64,000 bases of DNA from Methylovorus sp. MM2 (GCF_001648895.1 NZ_LXUF01000011.1:434001-498000), one strand, 5' to 3'. Shown: positions 36,216 to 45,763, counted from the stretch's first letter. Program-made: numbers and translations. Notes: generated from the letters alone by a model not told the origin.

Positions 36216-37181
36216 ATGGCTGAAATAAACGTCAATCAGTTATACGAAGATACACGGCGCAACCTTAAACTCACTTGGGTTTCAGGGCATGCGGGCGGTG
36301 ATAATCTACTCACCAGCGAGACCGTGACCAAACCATCACTGGCCCTTATCGGTCACCTTAATTTCGTGCATCCTAACCGTGTTCAGGTACTGGGATGTGC
36401 CGAAATGGATTACCTGCGTAGCCTGAAAACCAAAGAGCTCACGCAATCCATTTACAACCTGTTTTCTACTGACTTAGCTGCTGTCGTCGTCGCGAATGGC
36501 GAGACTCCGCCACCAGAATTGATCAGTGCATCGGATGAATTCCAAACCCCGCTATTCACGACCCCGTTGCAAAGCCCGGGATTAATGGATGTATTAAGTC
36601 ACTATCTTGCGCAAGCCGTTGCAGAATCGACAAGTGCGCACGGCGTATTCATCGAAGTACAAGGCTTCGGCATTCTAATCAAAGGCAGCCCGGCTATCGG
36701 TAAAAGCGAGCTGGCGCTTGAATTAATATCCCGCGGTCACCGTCTGGTAGCTGATGACATTGTGGATTTCTATCGCATCGCGCCAGATCGCTTAGAAGGC
36801 AGGTGCCCGCCTTTGCTGCAAGATTTTCTTGAAGTACGCGGCCTAGGCATACTGAATATTCGCGCATTGTTTGGTGATAATGCAGTCAAACCAACCAAGC
36901 CCTTGGATTTCATCATTCAGCTTGAGATGGCAGATACCATGGTTCCGGAAAAACTGGATCGACTTAAAGTTAAATCGCTAAGTGAAAAGATACTTGGGGT
37001 CAAAGTCCCCAAGATCACTATCCCAGTCGCAGCAGGCCGCAATATTGCTGTACTAGTCGAGGTCGCCGTGCGTAATCACATGTTGTTGTTAAGAGGCATA
37101 AACGGTACCAAACAGTTCATGCAGCGCCAGCATCGTGAGATGCGTAATAGCCTCAAAAAACTTCAGCAGACTGAAAGCTAA
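36216..37181 (+). CDS. hprK: HPr kinase/phosphorylase HprK
   Basis: Bifunctional enzyme phosphorylating and dephosphorylating HPr on serine. It has 321 residues: N-terminal domain (about 1-130), then the kinase domain with P-loop GSPAIGKS (157-164) and the signature EVRGLGILNIRALFG. It is encoded right after a 116 bp gap where ptsN is often found in betaproteobacteria; no ptsN is present here. Confidence 0.96.
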   Translation: MAEINVNQLYEDTRRNLKLTWVSGHAGGDNLLTSETVTKPSLALIGHLNFVHPNRVQVLGCAEMDYLRSLKTKELTQSIYNLFSTDLAAVVVANGETPPPELISASDEFQTPLFTTPLQSPGLMDVLSHYLAQAVAESTSAHGVFIEVQGFGILIKGSPAIGKSELALELISRGHRLVADDIVDFYRIAPDRLEGRCPPLLQDFLEVRGLGILNIRALFGDNAVKPTKPLDFIIQLEMADTMVPEKLDRLKVKSLSEKILGVKVPKITIPVAAGRNIAVLVEVAVRNHMLLLRGINGTKQFMQRQHREMRNSLKKLQQTES

Positions 37182-37184
37182 ACC

Positions 37185-38015
37185 ATGCAGCTCGTTATCG
37201 TCACTGGTCTCTCAGGCTCCGGTAAAAGTATCGTGCTAAAGGCATTAGAAGATAGCGGTTATTACTGTGTCGATAATTTGCCTGCTACCCTGCTTCCACA
37301 AATCTCTAAGCATCTAGCCGGTAATCACGAATTTGTTGCCATTAGTATTGATACCCGTAGTGCAGCGCTTGAGGTATTACCGGAGAATATTGAGACGCTA
37401 AAAGCGCAAGGTATCCATGTTCAATTACTGTTCCTCGATTCCAACAATGAAACGCTGGTCAAACGTTTTAGCGAGACACGCAGACGCCACCCTTTAAGTA
37501 ACGACAGCACCACATTAGCTGAAAGTATCGCCCATGAACGCGAGCTTTTAAGCCAGCTTTCCTACCTCGGCCACAAGATCGACACCAGCAACTTAAGCAC
37601 CAATACCCTTCGCAGCTGGGTCAAGGATTTTGTCTCTCTTGAAGAGAGCGGGCTAACGTTGATGTTTGCATCCTTTGGCTTCAAACACGGCATTCCATTA
37701 GATGCTGATTTTGTTTTTGATGTGCGCTGCCTGCCTAACCCGCACTACGACCCTATATTAAAACCACTCACGGGCAAAGATCAGCCAGTCATTAGCTTTC
37801 TTGAAAACCAGGAAGCCGCACAAGCCATGCTGGAAGACATTCGCAATTATGTAGAGCGTTGGCTACCTTGTTTTGTGAGAGATAACCGCAGCTACCTTAC
37901 AGTTGCCATCGGCTGCACAGGCGGCCAACACAGATCAGTCTATTTTGTGGAGCAATTAGGTCAATATTTTACTGAGCACAACAAAGTACAGATTCGTCAT
38001 AGAGAGCTGGAATAA
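37185..38015 (+). CDS. rapZ: RNase adapter protein RapZ
   Basis: Nucleotide-binding adapter that, in enterobacteria, delivers GlmZ sRNA to RNase E. It has 276 residues: P-loop GLSGSGKS (8-15), Walker B-like [23 protein letters not shown] (piece: [11 protein letters not shown]), and the C-terminal RNA-binding part with [15 protein letters not shown]. It starts 3 bp after hprK. Whether a GlmZ-like RNA exists here is unknown. Confidence 0.94.
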   Translation: MQLVIVTGLSGSGKSIVLKALEDSGYYCVDNLPATLLPQISKHLAGNHEFVAISIDTRSAALEVLPENIETLKAQGIHVQLLFLDSNNETLVKRFSETRRRHPLSNDSTTLAESIAHERELLSQLSYLGHKIDTSNLSTNTLRSWVKDFVSLEESGLTLMFASFGFKHGIPLDADFVFDVRCLPNPHYDPILKPLTGKDQPVISFLENQEAAQAMLEDIRNYVERWLPCFVRDNRSYLTVAIGCTGGQHRSVYFVEQLGQYFTEHNKVQIRHRELE

Positions 38016-38112
38016 TGCGGGCGCAACAGCAAGGTCGGTCACGACTAGCCAATAGGCTTTGGCTTGAATAAATCGGGCAATGCTCCCATTTTAAGGTAAA
38101 CAGGATACGATT

Positions 38113-38520
38113 ATGATCGGTATTTTAATCATCGCACATGGCACGCTAGGTGAAAGTCTGATTCACTGTGCAAGCCACGTCATGGGTAGCAGGCCCCCAT
38201 TGTTGCGGCAGCTAGGCATCGGCACACATGATGACCCTGCATCGCTTTTGCCGCAGGCACAGCAGATCGTCAAGGAGATGGATGACGGGCACGGTGTGCT
38301 CGTGCTCTCTGATATCTACGGAGCAACGCCCTGTAACATGGTAGGTCGGCTATTGATACCGGGCAAGGTAGAAGGCGTCTCTGGCGTGAACCTGCCCATG
38401 CTGGTTCGCGCATTGACCTACCGCAATGGCGATCTACAAAAGTTAGTTGAGAAAGCCCTGAGTGGAGGGCGTGAAGGTGTGATGCATTTTACCGAGGAAG
38501 CATGTAAAAATCATGATTAA
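38113..38520 (+). CDS. PTS EIIA component, mannose/fructose family
   Basis: It has 135 residues of the EIIA-Man fold. The phospho-accepting His is in IIAHGTLGESL (His9 by count from the ATG); VLSDIYGATPCN is a second landmark. In betaproteobacteria this protein is part of a regulatory PTS without sugar permeases. It overlaps ptsH by 8 bp. Confidence 0.93.
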   Translation: MIGILIIAHGTLGESLIHCASHVMGSRPPLLRQLGIGTHDDPASLLPQAQQIVKEMDDGHGVLVLSDIYGATPCNMVGRLLIPGKVEGVSGVNLPMLVRALTYRNGDLQKLVEKALSGGREGVMHFTEEACKNHD

Positions 38521-38785
38521 GCAAGAAATCGAGATCATCAATAAACTGGGATTGCATGCAAGAGCCTCTACCAAACTGACACAAACTGCCAGCCAGTATT
38601 TCGATTGCGAGATATGGATAGAACGTAATGGTAGACGGGTAAATGCAAAAAGTATCATGGGTGTGATGATGCTAGCCGCAAGTAAAGGCTCCAAGATCAC
38701 ACTCGAAACTTCAGGCAAAGAAGAAAAACCTGCCATGGACGCATTAGTCCTGCTGATTAACGACCGATTTGGCGAACCAGAATAA
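38513..38785 (+). CDS. ptsH: Phosphocarrier protein HPr
   Basis: It has 90 residues. His15 (LGLHARAST) takes phosphate from EI, and Ser47 (NAKSIMGVMML) is the HprK site, so both regulatory inputs are intact. It lies between the EIIA and EI genes. Confidence 0.96.
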   Translation: MIKQEIEIINKLGLHARASTKLTQTASQYFDCEIWIERNGRRVNAKSIMGVMMLAASKGSKITLETSGKEEKPAMDALVLLINDRFGEPE

Positions 38786-38825
38786 ATTGATCCATATTAA
38801 GAACAAGGCCCACTAAACAAGGCTC

Positions 38826-40571
38826 ATGAAACCTATATCCAAAGTCAGCTTCACCATGCACGGCATCGGTGTCTCCAGTGGCATCGCGATAGGCCATGCG
38901 CATCTGGTTTCGCACGCGCTGATCGAAGTAGCCCACTACCAAGTACCAAAAACGCTGATCACGCAGGAAATAGAACGTTTTGAGCAGGCAATCCAGACCG
39001 TAAAGCAGGATCTGGAGATTGTCCGCCAGCAATTGCCTGAGCGCGCACCCGCAGAACTCAGCGCATTCCTTAATACGCATTTGATGATACTGGCAGACCA
39101 TTCGTTATCTGATGCGCCCAAGGCCATCATCATCAGCGAGCAGTGCAATGCGGAATGGGCGCTCAAGCAAAAGATGGACGAACTTGTGACCCAGTTTGAC
39201 AAGATCGATGACGAATACTTACGCGAGCGTAAGCACGATGTCGTGCAGGTCGTCGAACGTATCATTAAGGTACTATTGGGGCATCCGCGTGAAGTTGCGC
39301 TTAAAGAAGCTAGCAGCCCGACCATTCTCGTCGCACATGATCTCTCCCCTGCTGATGCGATCCAATTCAAGCAGCATAAATTCGGCGCATTCATTACGGA
39401 TGTCGGCGGTGCGACTTCGCATACGGCGATTCTGGCACGTAGCCTGAATATTCCCTCTATCGTCGCGTTACAAAAAGCGCGCGACCTAGTGCGGGATGGC
39501 GAACTGATTATTGTGGACGGCCACCAAGGCGTTGTCATTGTTAATCCAGATAAGAGCACACTCGAAGAGTACAAGCTGCGTCAGGAACAATGGGAGCTTG
39601 AGCAACAGAAACTCAAACGCCTGAAACTCAACAAAGCCATCACGTTAGATGGTACCGCCATTGAACTACATGCCAACATCGAGGTACCTGAAGATGTTGC
39701 GCAAGTGAGAGCCGCCGGGGCTACGGGCATCGGGCTTTATCGCACTGAATTCCTCTTTATGAATCGGCAAGAGATGCCGGATGAAGAAGAACAGTTCATT
39801 GCATATCGCAAGGTCGCCGAAGACATGAAAGGCCTACCGGTCACTATCCGTACGCTAGACTTGGGCGCGGATAAAGAAATGAATCCCGATACCGCCCGTA
39901 GTTGCACCAACCCTGCACTTGGCCTGCGTGCGATCAGGCTTTGCCTGTCTGAACCGCAGATATTCCATACGCAACTGCGTGCGATCTTACGTGCATCGCA
40001 TTATGGCAACATCAAGATACTGATCCCGATGCTGTCCTCTGTCACTGAACTCAGGCAAAGCATCGTCCTGCTTGAGCGGGCAAAACAAAGTCTACGTACG
40101 CAGAAAATCGACTTCAAAGAAGATATCGAGATCGGCGGCATGATAGAGATACCAGCCGCCGCACTCTGCGCCGAGGCTTTCGCAAAAGAGCTGGATTTCC
40201 TCTCCATCGGCACCAATGACCTGATTCAATATTCACTGGCGATCGACCGCACAGATGATGCCGTCTCGCATCTATATAACCCCTTGCACCCAGCCATACT
40301 GCAATTGATTGAGATGACCATTCGCGCGGGGGCAAAACTCGGCAAACCGGTTTCCATCTGCGGTGAAATGGCTGGCGATGCCAAACTGACACGCTTATTG
40401 TTAGGCTTGGGCCTACGCCAGTTTTCTATGCACCCCTCTAATATACTCACGGTAAAACGCCAGATACTACAAAGCGATCTGGCAAAAATAAATCCCGGGG
40501 CACGCAAGATATTGGGTACACAAGATATTGATAGAATTGAACCTTTAGTACAAAAACTTAATCTTCAATAA
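38826..40571 (+). CDS. ptsI: PTS enzyme I (PEP-protein phosphotransferase)
   Basis: It phosphorylates HPr from phosphoenolpyruvate. It has 581 residues: swivelling phospho-His domain with His199 in GGATSHTAILARS, PEP-binding barrel with RTEFLFMNRQEMPDEEEQ, active-site Cys in VSICGEMAGD. There is no GAF domain, so it is EI rather than PtsP. No sugar EIIB/EIIC is nearby; its role is presumably regulatory. Confidence 0.95.
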   Translation: MKPISKVSFTMHGIGVSSGIAIGHAHLVSHALIEVAHYQVPKTLITQEIERFEQAIQTVKQDLEIVRQQLPERAPAELSAFLNTHLMILADHSLSDAPKAIIISEQCNAEWALKQKMDELVTQFDKIDDEYLRERKHDVVQVVERIIKVLLGHPREVALKEASSPTILVAHDLSPADAIQFKQHKFGAFITDVGGATSHTAILARSLNIPSIVALQKARDLVRDGELIIVDGHQGVVIVNPDKSTLEEYKLRQEQWELEQQKLKRLKLNKAITLDGTAIELHANIEVPEDVAQVRAAGATGIGLYRTEFLFMNRQEMPDEEEQFIAYRKVAEDMKGLPVTIRTLDLGADKEMNPDTARSCTNPALGLRAIRLCLSEPQIFHTQLRAILRASHYGNIKILIPMLSSVTELRQSIVLLERAKQSLRTQKIDFKEDIEIGGMIEIPAAALCAEAFAKELDFLSIGTNDLIQYSLAIDRTDDAVSHLYNPLHPAILQLIEMTIRAGAKLGKPVSICGEMAGDAKLTRLLLGLGLRQFSMHPSNILTVKRQILQSDLAKINPGARKILGTQDIDRIEPLVQKLNLQ

Positions 40572-40583
40572 TAGGGGACTAAA

Positions 40584-40940
40584 ATGGCTGATATAGAAAA
40601 TATGGATGTAAAAACAGTACCGAGCCCTGATGATAAAAATATCGCGGTACTGACCCACTTGGGTGGTGCTTTATTCAGCGTGATCCCCAGCCTGATCGTG
40701 TGGCTACTGAAAAAAGATGATAATGCCTATATCGGCGAGCAAGCGCGTGAAGCATTGAATTTTCAGATTACCATGCTCATCGCCAATGTCATCAGCGGCT
40801 TTCTGATGGTGATTTTGATTGGCTTTTTATTATTCTCGCTCATCTGGATTGCCAATATCATATTTTGCATAGTGGCAGCGGTTGCTTGCAGCAAAGGTGA
40901 TTCATACAAATACCCATTTAGTTTAAGACTTATCAGTTAA
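40584..40940 (+). CDS. DUF4870 domain membrane protein
   Basis: It has 118 residues with about three membrane helices (about 28-48, 65-100, 100-112) and the DUF4870 pattern VLTHLGGALFSVIPSLIVWL with YIGEQAREALNFQI. Function unknown. It starts 12 bp after ptsI with AGGGGA as ribosome-binding site, and is followed 13 bp later by prlC. Confidence 0.88.
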   Translation: MADIENMDVKTVPSPDDKNIAVLTHLGGALFSVIPSLIVWLLKKDDNAYIGEQAREALNFQITMLIANVISGFLMVILIGFLLFSLIWIANIIFCIVAAVACSKGDSYKYPFSLRLIS

Positions 40941-40953
40941 GGATTCAAAAGAC

Positions 40954-43002
40954 GTGACCGAAACCGTATTAGCAAACAACCCATTACTTGATTTTTCCGG
41001 CCTACCTAAATTCAATCAGGTCAAAGCCGAACATGTCACGCCAGCTATCGATAATTTACTGAGTGAAGCAAGAAATATCGTTGAAACACTCAGCACTGCG
41101 ACTGAAGCACCTACTTGGCAGAACTTCGCACACCCACTAGAGGATATCGAGGAGAAAATCGCGCGCGCATGGTCACAAGTCTCGCATATGAACTCAGTGG
41201 TCAACAGCCCGGCCTTGCGTGAAGCTTATAACGACAATTTGCCGAAGTTAACCGCATTTTATGCAGATTTATCGCAAGATGAGCGCTTATATGCAAAATT
41301 CCGCTTATTGCATAGCAGCCCGGACTACCAATCACTTAATACGGCGCAACGCAAAATTATCGAGAATGAATTACGTGATTTTCGTTTAGGCGGTGCAGAG
41401 TTAGCTGATGACAAGAAAGCGCGCTTTAAGGAGATTCAAGAAGAACTCTCTCAACTCTCAGCAAAATTTGAAGAGAACCTGCTAGATACCACTAACGACT
41501 TTTCATTACTCATTGAAGATATCAATGTATTGAAGGGCGTGCCGGAAGATGTCATTCAGGCCGCAGCCGAGGCCGCCAAACAAGATAACAATACCGGTTA
41601 CAAGATCACCCTGCATTACCCATCTTATATGCCAGTGGTGCAATATGCAGATAATCGCGAGCTACGCGAAAAGCTTTATCGCGCTTACGCCACACGTGCA
41701 TCTGAATTCGGCAAACCGGAGTGGGATAACACGCAACTCATCAAAGACATACTCAAGCTACGCCAAGAAGCAGCCCATCTGCTCGGCTACAAGAACTACA
41801 CCGAGCTATCACTGACCACTAAGATGGCGAATGGTCAGCAACAAGTGACCGAGTTTCTCAATACGCTGGGGAAAAGCGCAAAACCTTTTGCCCAAGCCGA
41901 TATGCAAGAGCTTAAAGAATTTGCAGCTAACAAGCTCGACCTGCCTAAATTGGCAGCATGGGATATCGCTTATGTGTCAGAGAAATTGCGCGAAGAGAAA
42001 TACGCATTCTCTGACCAAGAGGTGAAGCAGTATTTTCCTGAAGAACAGGTGCTTCATGGCTTATTTAAAGTCACTGAAACCATATTCGGTGTGCACGTTA
42101 AAAAATCAAAAGCGCCTGTCTGGCACAGTGATGCCAGCTTTTACGAGATCACAGATACCAATGGCAAGCCTGTCGGCCAATTCTATTTGGACTTATATGC
42201 CCGCAACAATAAACGCGGTGGCGCATGGATGGATGAAGCGATCACACGGCGCAAAAAATCGCATGGTGTAGAAACGCCAGTAGCTTTTCTCACCTGCAAC
42301 TTCTCGGCACCTATTGGCAATAAACCTGCCCTTTTCACGCATGATGAAGCCATTACCATGTTCCACGAATTCGGTCATGGTTTGCACCACATGCTCACCA
42401 AGGTCGATGAATATGGCGTTTCTGGCATCAAGGGCGTCGAATGGGATGCCGTTGAGCTTCCTAGCCAGTTCATGGAGAACTTCTGCTGGGAGTGGGAAGT
42501 ATTGCGCCACATGACCAAGCATGTGGAAACTGGCGCGCACTTGCCGCGTGAACTATTCGATAAGATGGTCGCTGCAAAGAATTTTCAGGCTGGTATGCAA
42601 ACTGTTCGCCAGATTGAATTCTCGTTATTCGATATCCGCCTGCATGGCGATTTCAACCCGAATGGTAAAGAAACGGCATTAGACCTCATCGAACAAGTGC
42701 GTGATGAAGTCGCTGTTGTCCGTCCACCAAAATGGAACCGCTTCCCCAATAATTTCTCGCATATATTTGCTGGCGGCTACGCGGCTGGCTACTATAGCTA
42801 CAAATGGGCAGAGGTACTTTCAGCAGATGCATATAGCCTTTTTGAAGAAACTGGTGTGCTTTCTCAGGAAACCGGACGGCGATTCTGGTCTGAGATCTTG
42901 GCGCAAGGCGGCTCTCGCCCCGCACTCGAATCATTTATCGCTTTCCGCGGTCGTGAACCGTCAATCGATGCTTTGTTACGCCATAATGGGATGACCAATT
43001 GA
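40954..43002 (+). CDS. prlC: Oligopeptidase A (M3 metallopeptidase)
   Basis: Cytosolic zinc oligopeptidase that degrades signal peptides and other short peptides. GTG start; 682 residues, typical for OpdA. The zinc motif HEFGH starts at His471 (MFHEFGHGLHHML), with the downstream Glu ligand in the GVEWDAVELPSQFMENF region. The C-terminal FAGGYAAGYYSYKWAEVLSAD is diagnostic of the family (cited as GGYAAGYYSYKWAEV). Confidence 0.95.
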   Translation: MTETVLANNPLLDFSGLPKFNQVKAEHVTPAIDNLLSEARNIVETLSTATEAPTWQNFAHPLEDIEEKIARAWSQVSHMNSVVNSPALREAYNDNLPKLTAFYADLSQDERLYAKFRLLHSSPDYQSLNTAQRKIIENELRDFRLGGAELADDKKARFKEIQEELSQLSAKFEENLLDTTNDFSLLIEDINVLKGVPEDVIQAAAEAAKQDNNTGYKITLHYPSYMPVVQYADNRELREKLYRAYATRASEFGKPEWDNTQLIKDILKLRQEAAHLLGYKNYTELSLTTKMANGQQQVTEFLNTLGKSAKPFAQADMQELKEFAANKLDLPKLAAWDIAYVSEKLREEKYAFSDQEVKQYFPEEQVLHGLFKVTETIFGVHVKKSKAPVWHSDASFYEITDTNGKPVGQFYLDLYARNNKRGGAWMDEAITRRKKSHGVETPVAFLTCNFSAPIGNKPALFTHDEAITMFHEFGHGLHHMLTKVDEYGVSGIKGVEWDAVELPSQFMENFCWEWEVLRHMTKHVETGAHLPRELFDKMVAAKNFQAGMQTVRQIEFSLFDIRLHGDFNPNGKETALDLIEQVRDEVAVVRPPKWNRFPNNFSHIFAGGYAAGYYSYKWAEVLSADAYSLFEETGVLSQETGRRFWSEILAQGGSRPALESFIAFRGREPSIDALLRHNGMTN

Positions 43003-43010
43003 TACTGCAT

Positions 43011-43541
43011 ATGCCTAGAGTCAGATTACTGCTCGTCATGATTGTGAGCTTAGGGACTGTTATTTTTTCTGCCAGCAGCTTTGCACAGGTATATAAATGG
43101 GTAGATGCACAAGGCAAAATTCATTACACCGATACCCCGCCGATGCCTGAGGTCGCAAAGAGTGTGGAAACCAAAAAAGCACAAGGGAATGTGATTGAAA
43201 GTGACGCACAACCATTCGCCACAAAAATAGCGGCGGAGAAATTTCCTGTTTCGTTATACACATTTGCCGGATGTGGAGACTTATGCGATAAAGCAAAAGC
43301 TTTATTAGACAAGCGCGGCATCCCCTATGCGACAAAAAGCACTGAAGAAGATAAAGAGGCTTTGAAAAAACTGACTGGCGATTCTCAAATCCCTGTGTTA
43401 GTCGTTGGCAACAAAACACCCCGTCGCGGGTTTGAAGAAAGCGCATGGAATAGCTTGTTAGATGAAGCCGGATATCCAAAGAGCAATCCACTCGCCAATA
43501 TGCGCAAACCAACACCCAATAACTCCGCAACCCAGCCTTAA
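43011..43541 (+). CDS. DUF4124-glutaredoxin-like exported protein
   Basis: It has 176 residues from the ATG at 43011; a TTG 12 bp upstream would overlap prlC. Signal peptide (1-25, ending FAQ), DUF4124 segment VYKWVDAQGKIHYTDTPP (27-44), then a glutaredoxin fold (about 80-165). The redox site is Cys88-Gly-Asp-Leu-Cys92, that is CxxxC rather than the usual CxxC; the cis-Pro region SQIPVLVVG is present. A periplasmic thiol role is inferred. It is 2 bp ahead of xthA. Confidence 0.85.
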   Translation: MPRVRLLLVMIVSLGTVIFSASSFAQVYKWVDAQGKIHYTDTPPMPEVAKSVETKKAQGNVIESDAQPFATKIAAEKFPVSLYTFAGCGDLCDKAKALLDKRGIPYATKSTEEDKEALKKLTGDSQIPVLVVGNKTPRRGFEESAWNSLLDEAGYPKSNPLANMRKPTPNNSATQP

Positions 43542-43543
43542 AT

Positions 43544-44311
43544 ATGATACTCGCCACATGGAATGTAAACTCACTTAATGTGCGTTTACCGCACGTGCTT
43601 GATTGGCTCAATGCGCATCAACCAGATGTGCTTTGCCTGCAGGAAACCAAGCAGGAAGATAGTAAATTCCCCTACCAGGCGCTTGCTGATATCGGCTATC
43701 ACGCCATCCACTCTGGGCAAAAAACCTACAATGGCGTTGCCATCATCAGTCGCCACCCGATTGAAGAGGCAACTCACGGCATTATCGGCCTAGAGGATGA
43801 GCAAAAAAGACTGATCTCCGCGACCATTCAAGGCATTCGTATCATATGCGCCTATATTCCTAACGGCCAAAGCGTGGATTCAGATAAATACCAATACAAA
43901 CTCAAATGGTTGGCTTCCCTCACCCGTCATTTACGCGACGAACTGGCATTGCACCCGAAACTGGCACTTCTAGGTGATTACAACATCGCCCCTGAAGACC
44001 GCGACGTACACGACCCCAAAGCGTGGGAAGGCCAAATACTCGTCAGCGAACCTGAACGTGATGCCTTCAAGGCACTATCTAGTTTAGGTCTTCATGATGC
44101 ATTTCGCCTGTTCGACCAACCCGAATCCAGCTTTAGCTGGTGGGATTACCGCATGGCAGGGTTCAGACGCAACCTCGGTATGCGCATCGATCACATTCTT
44201 GTCAGCACACCCTTGGTTTCATCCTGCACATCCAGCTGGATAGACAAAGCCCCACGCAAACTGGAAAGACCTTCAGACCACACTCCCGTAGTACTAGACC
44301 TAAAGAACTAA
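43544..44311 (+). CDS. xthA: Exodeoxyribonuclease III
   Basis: Mg-dependent AP endonuclease and 3'-5' exonuclease for base-excision repair. It has 255 residues: ATWNVNSLN, LCLQETKQ (catalytic Glu), ICAYIPNG, LLGDYNIAPEDRDVHDP (Asp/Asn), and C-terminal RIDHILVS and PSDHTPVVLDL with the catalytic Asp-His. It is the last core gene before the cassette cluster. Confidence 0.95.
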   Translation: MILATWNVNSLNVRLPHVLDWLNAHQPDVLCLQETKQEDSKFPYQALADIGYHAIHSGQKTYNGVAIISRHPIEEATHGIIGLEDEQKRLISATIQGIRIICAYIPNGQSVDSDKYQYKLKWLASLTRHLRDELALHPKLALLGDYNIAPEDRDVHDPKAWEGQILVSEPERDAFKALSSLGLHDAFRLFDQPESSFSWWDYRMAGFRRNLGMRIDHILVSTPLVSSCTSSWIDKAPRKLERPSDHTPVVLDLKN

Positions 44312-44498
44312 GTCTTATTGCAATTGCATGATTGAAAAGATAGGCTAGAGATAAAGCATGGGATGCATAAAATTGACGTATATAGAATTAAAATTTAGGA
44401 TGTACTAAATAATATTAACATAATGATTTTGTTTAATAATAAATTCACTAAATCAACAATAATTTCCTACTTTGCGTTAGAAGGCTTCACTACCGCTT

Positions 44499-45059
44499 AT
44501 GACCGTTCTCCGAGCATTCACTGACTATCCAGCTGAGGCGGCGCTCATCGGGCGCATGCTTGCTGGGTATGCCGACTTGGAAATCGATCTAATGAATTGT
44601 GCGAAGGCTGTACGTGGCGACCTCGACCTTGCTCTCAAGACAATGTTCCGGGGCCGCGGCAATAGCCAAAGAATCGATCTTGCAGCCGCTATTGCAAGAC
44701 GCCCGTATGAGGACTTAGGGTTGGCTGCAGAGTTCGACACGGCTATAGCAGCGGTTCGTTACTCTCTCCGCATTAGAAACTTATATGCTCACTGCACGTG
44801 GTGGAATGACAACTCGGGTGAGCTTGCCTTTGCAAATCTTGAGGAGTTGGCAAAGTTGAATGTAGTAGTTACTGACCTTCGCGGTCTGACTGTCAATCAT
44901 GTCAACGTCGCGCACCTTCAATCTCAGTTCGACTATTTCGAGTACGCGGACAATATGCTGCTCGGTGTACTCCAGGCAGGAAATCTCAAAGCGGGAAAAC
45001 CTCATCATCTTGGTGTAGTTATCCCCGCTTTCGTTGCGCCGCCGCCAGTTACCTTATAG
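44499..45059 (+). CDS. Cassette 1: HEPN-like hypothetical protein (RNLYAH)
   Basis: It has 186 residues; no family recognised with certainty. Mostly helical. It has the HEPN hallmark RNxxxH as Arg93-Asn94-Leu-Tyr-Ala-His98 in a helix, and an earlier acidic helix AGYADLEIDLMN typical of the first HEPN helix. In HEPN RNases these Arg and His residues form the active site, but many RNxxxH proteins are not toxic. Its ATG is 17 bp after the GTTAGAA junction, with AAGG as a weak ribosome site. The first cassette in the array is the one most likely to be expressed. Confidence 0.75.
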   Translation: MTVLRAFTDYPAEAALIGRMLAGYADLEIDLMNCAKAVRGDLDLALKTMFRGRGNSQRIDLAAAIARRPYEDLGLAAEFDTAIAAVRYSLRIRNLYAHCTWWNDNSGELAFANLEELAKLNVVVTDLRGLTVNHVNVAHLQSQFDYFEYADNMLLGVLQAGNLKAGKPHHLGVVIPAFVAPPPVTL

Positions 45060-45078
45060 TGGGCTCAATTGCAAATCC

Positions 45079-45138
45079 TTATAACCCTTCGGTCAACCGG
45101 ACCTGCCTCTGGCAGGCCGATTACCTCCAACGTTAGGC
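45079..45138 (+). repeat. attC site 1
   Basis: R'' is a degenerate TTATAAC (45079-45085), L'' GGTCAA (45091-45096), L' TTACC (45121-45125) and R' GTTAGGC (45132-45138). L'' and L' pair with one unpaired C, the extrahelical base expected of attC. The variable part contains a CCTGCC/GGCAGG stem (45102-45116). Confidence 0.8.
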
Positions 45139-45142
45139 ATAT

Positions 45143-45688
45143 ATGACACTGCCCGATCCTGCGACTGTCGTTCCTAGGCTTTTCGCTTTGTATGGCGGGA
45201 AAGATAAGTTCTTTGAGGCAATGGACTCTCGCCAACAAGAGTTTTTCGCGCTTTGGGAGCATGACTCCGAAAATATTGGCCGGGTATTGCATGCTCATCT
45301 TGTTGTCGAGCATTTTCTTACTGCTCATCTTCAGGCCCAAAATCCAAAGCTTGCCCCTATCTCAGGAGCGCGTCTTACTTTTGCGCAGAAGGTTGCTCTC
45401 ATCGGAGATAATGACCAAACGGCCAAGCTCTTAATACCTGGCTTGCTGGGGCTTAACAAAGTAAGGAATCGCTTGGCTCACAAACTAAAAGTCGAAATCG
45501 ATGCTGAGGATATACAAGCAATATTTTCCGTAGAGCTATATGCCGCGACATTGAAAGAGAAACAAAACCCAAAACCAGAAGACCCTCTTTGGGTGCTGGA
45601 GGACTTTGCAAAGTTCGCAGGTACTTTGCTCCAATCAAGTGCCGCTCCTGATAACGCTCTTTGGGCAAAGGCATTCGAAAATGCCTAA
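45143..45688 (+). CDS. Cassette 2: HEPN-like hypothetical protein (RNRLAH)
   Basis: It has 181 residues. HEPN hallmark Arg108-Asn109-Arg-Leu-Ala-His113 (NKVRNRLAHKL), preceded by helices with HLVVEHFLTAHL, a pattern seen in DUF4145/MltR-like HEPN proteins common in integron cassettes. The ATG is 4 bp after the attC1 R' box with no clear ribosome site, and the TAA stop is inside the R'' box of attC2, a compact layout characteristic of cassettes. Function (RNA cleavage, regulation or defence) is inference. Confidence 0.78.
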   Translation: MTLPDPATVVPRLFALYGGKDKFFEAMDSRQQEFFALWEHDSENIGRVLHAHLVVEHFLTAHLQAQNPKLAPISGARLTFAQKVALIGDNDQTAKLLIPGLLGLNKVRNRLAHKLKVEIDAEDIQAIFSVELYAATLKEKQNPKPEDPLWVLEDFAKFAGTLLQSSAAPDNALWAKAFENA

Positions 45689-45763
45689 CCTCTCGGTCAA
45701 GTTCGCTCCACTTCGTTTCGCTGGGACGCGCCTACGGCGCGCCCCTTACCTCAAACGTTAGCC
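45683..45763 (+). repeat. attC site 2
   Basis: Textbook attC: R'' GCCTAAC (45683-45689), L'' GGTCAAG (45695-45701), L' CTTACC (45745-45750), R' GTTAGCC (45757-45763). L''/L' pair with one extra C. The 43 bp variable part has a GCGCC-tac-GGCGC stem. Confidence 0.93.

Noticed and set aside
36131-36219. Remnant of ptsN or a small gene between hpf and hprK
   Set aside because: A short open frame exists, but none of its frames resembles EIIA-Ntr and there is no ribosome site.
38041-38070. Hairpin after rapZ (AGCCAA ... TTGGCT) as a terminator
   Set aside because: Short stem with no T-run; the PTS genes continue on the same strand.
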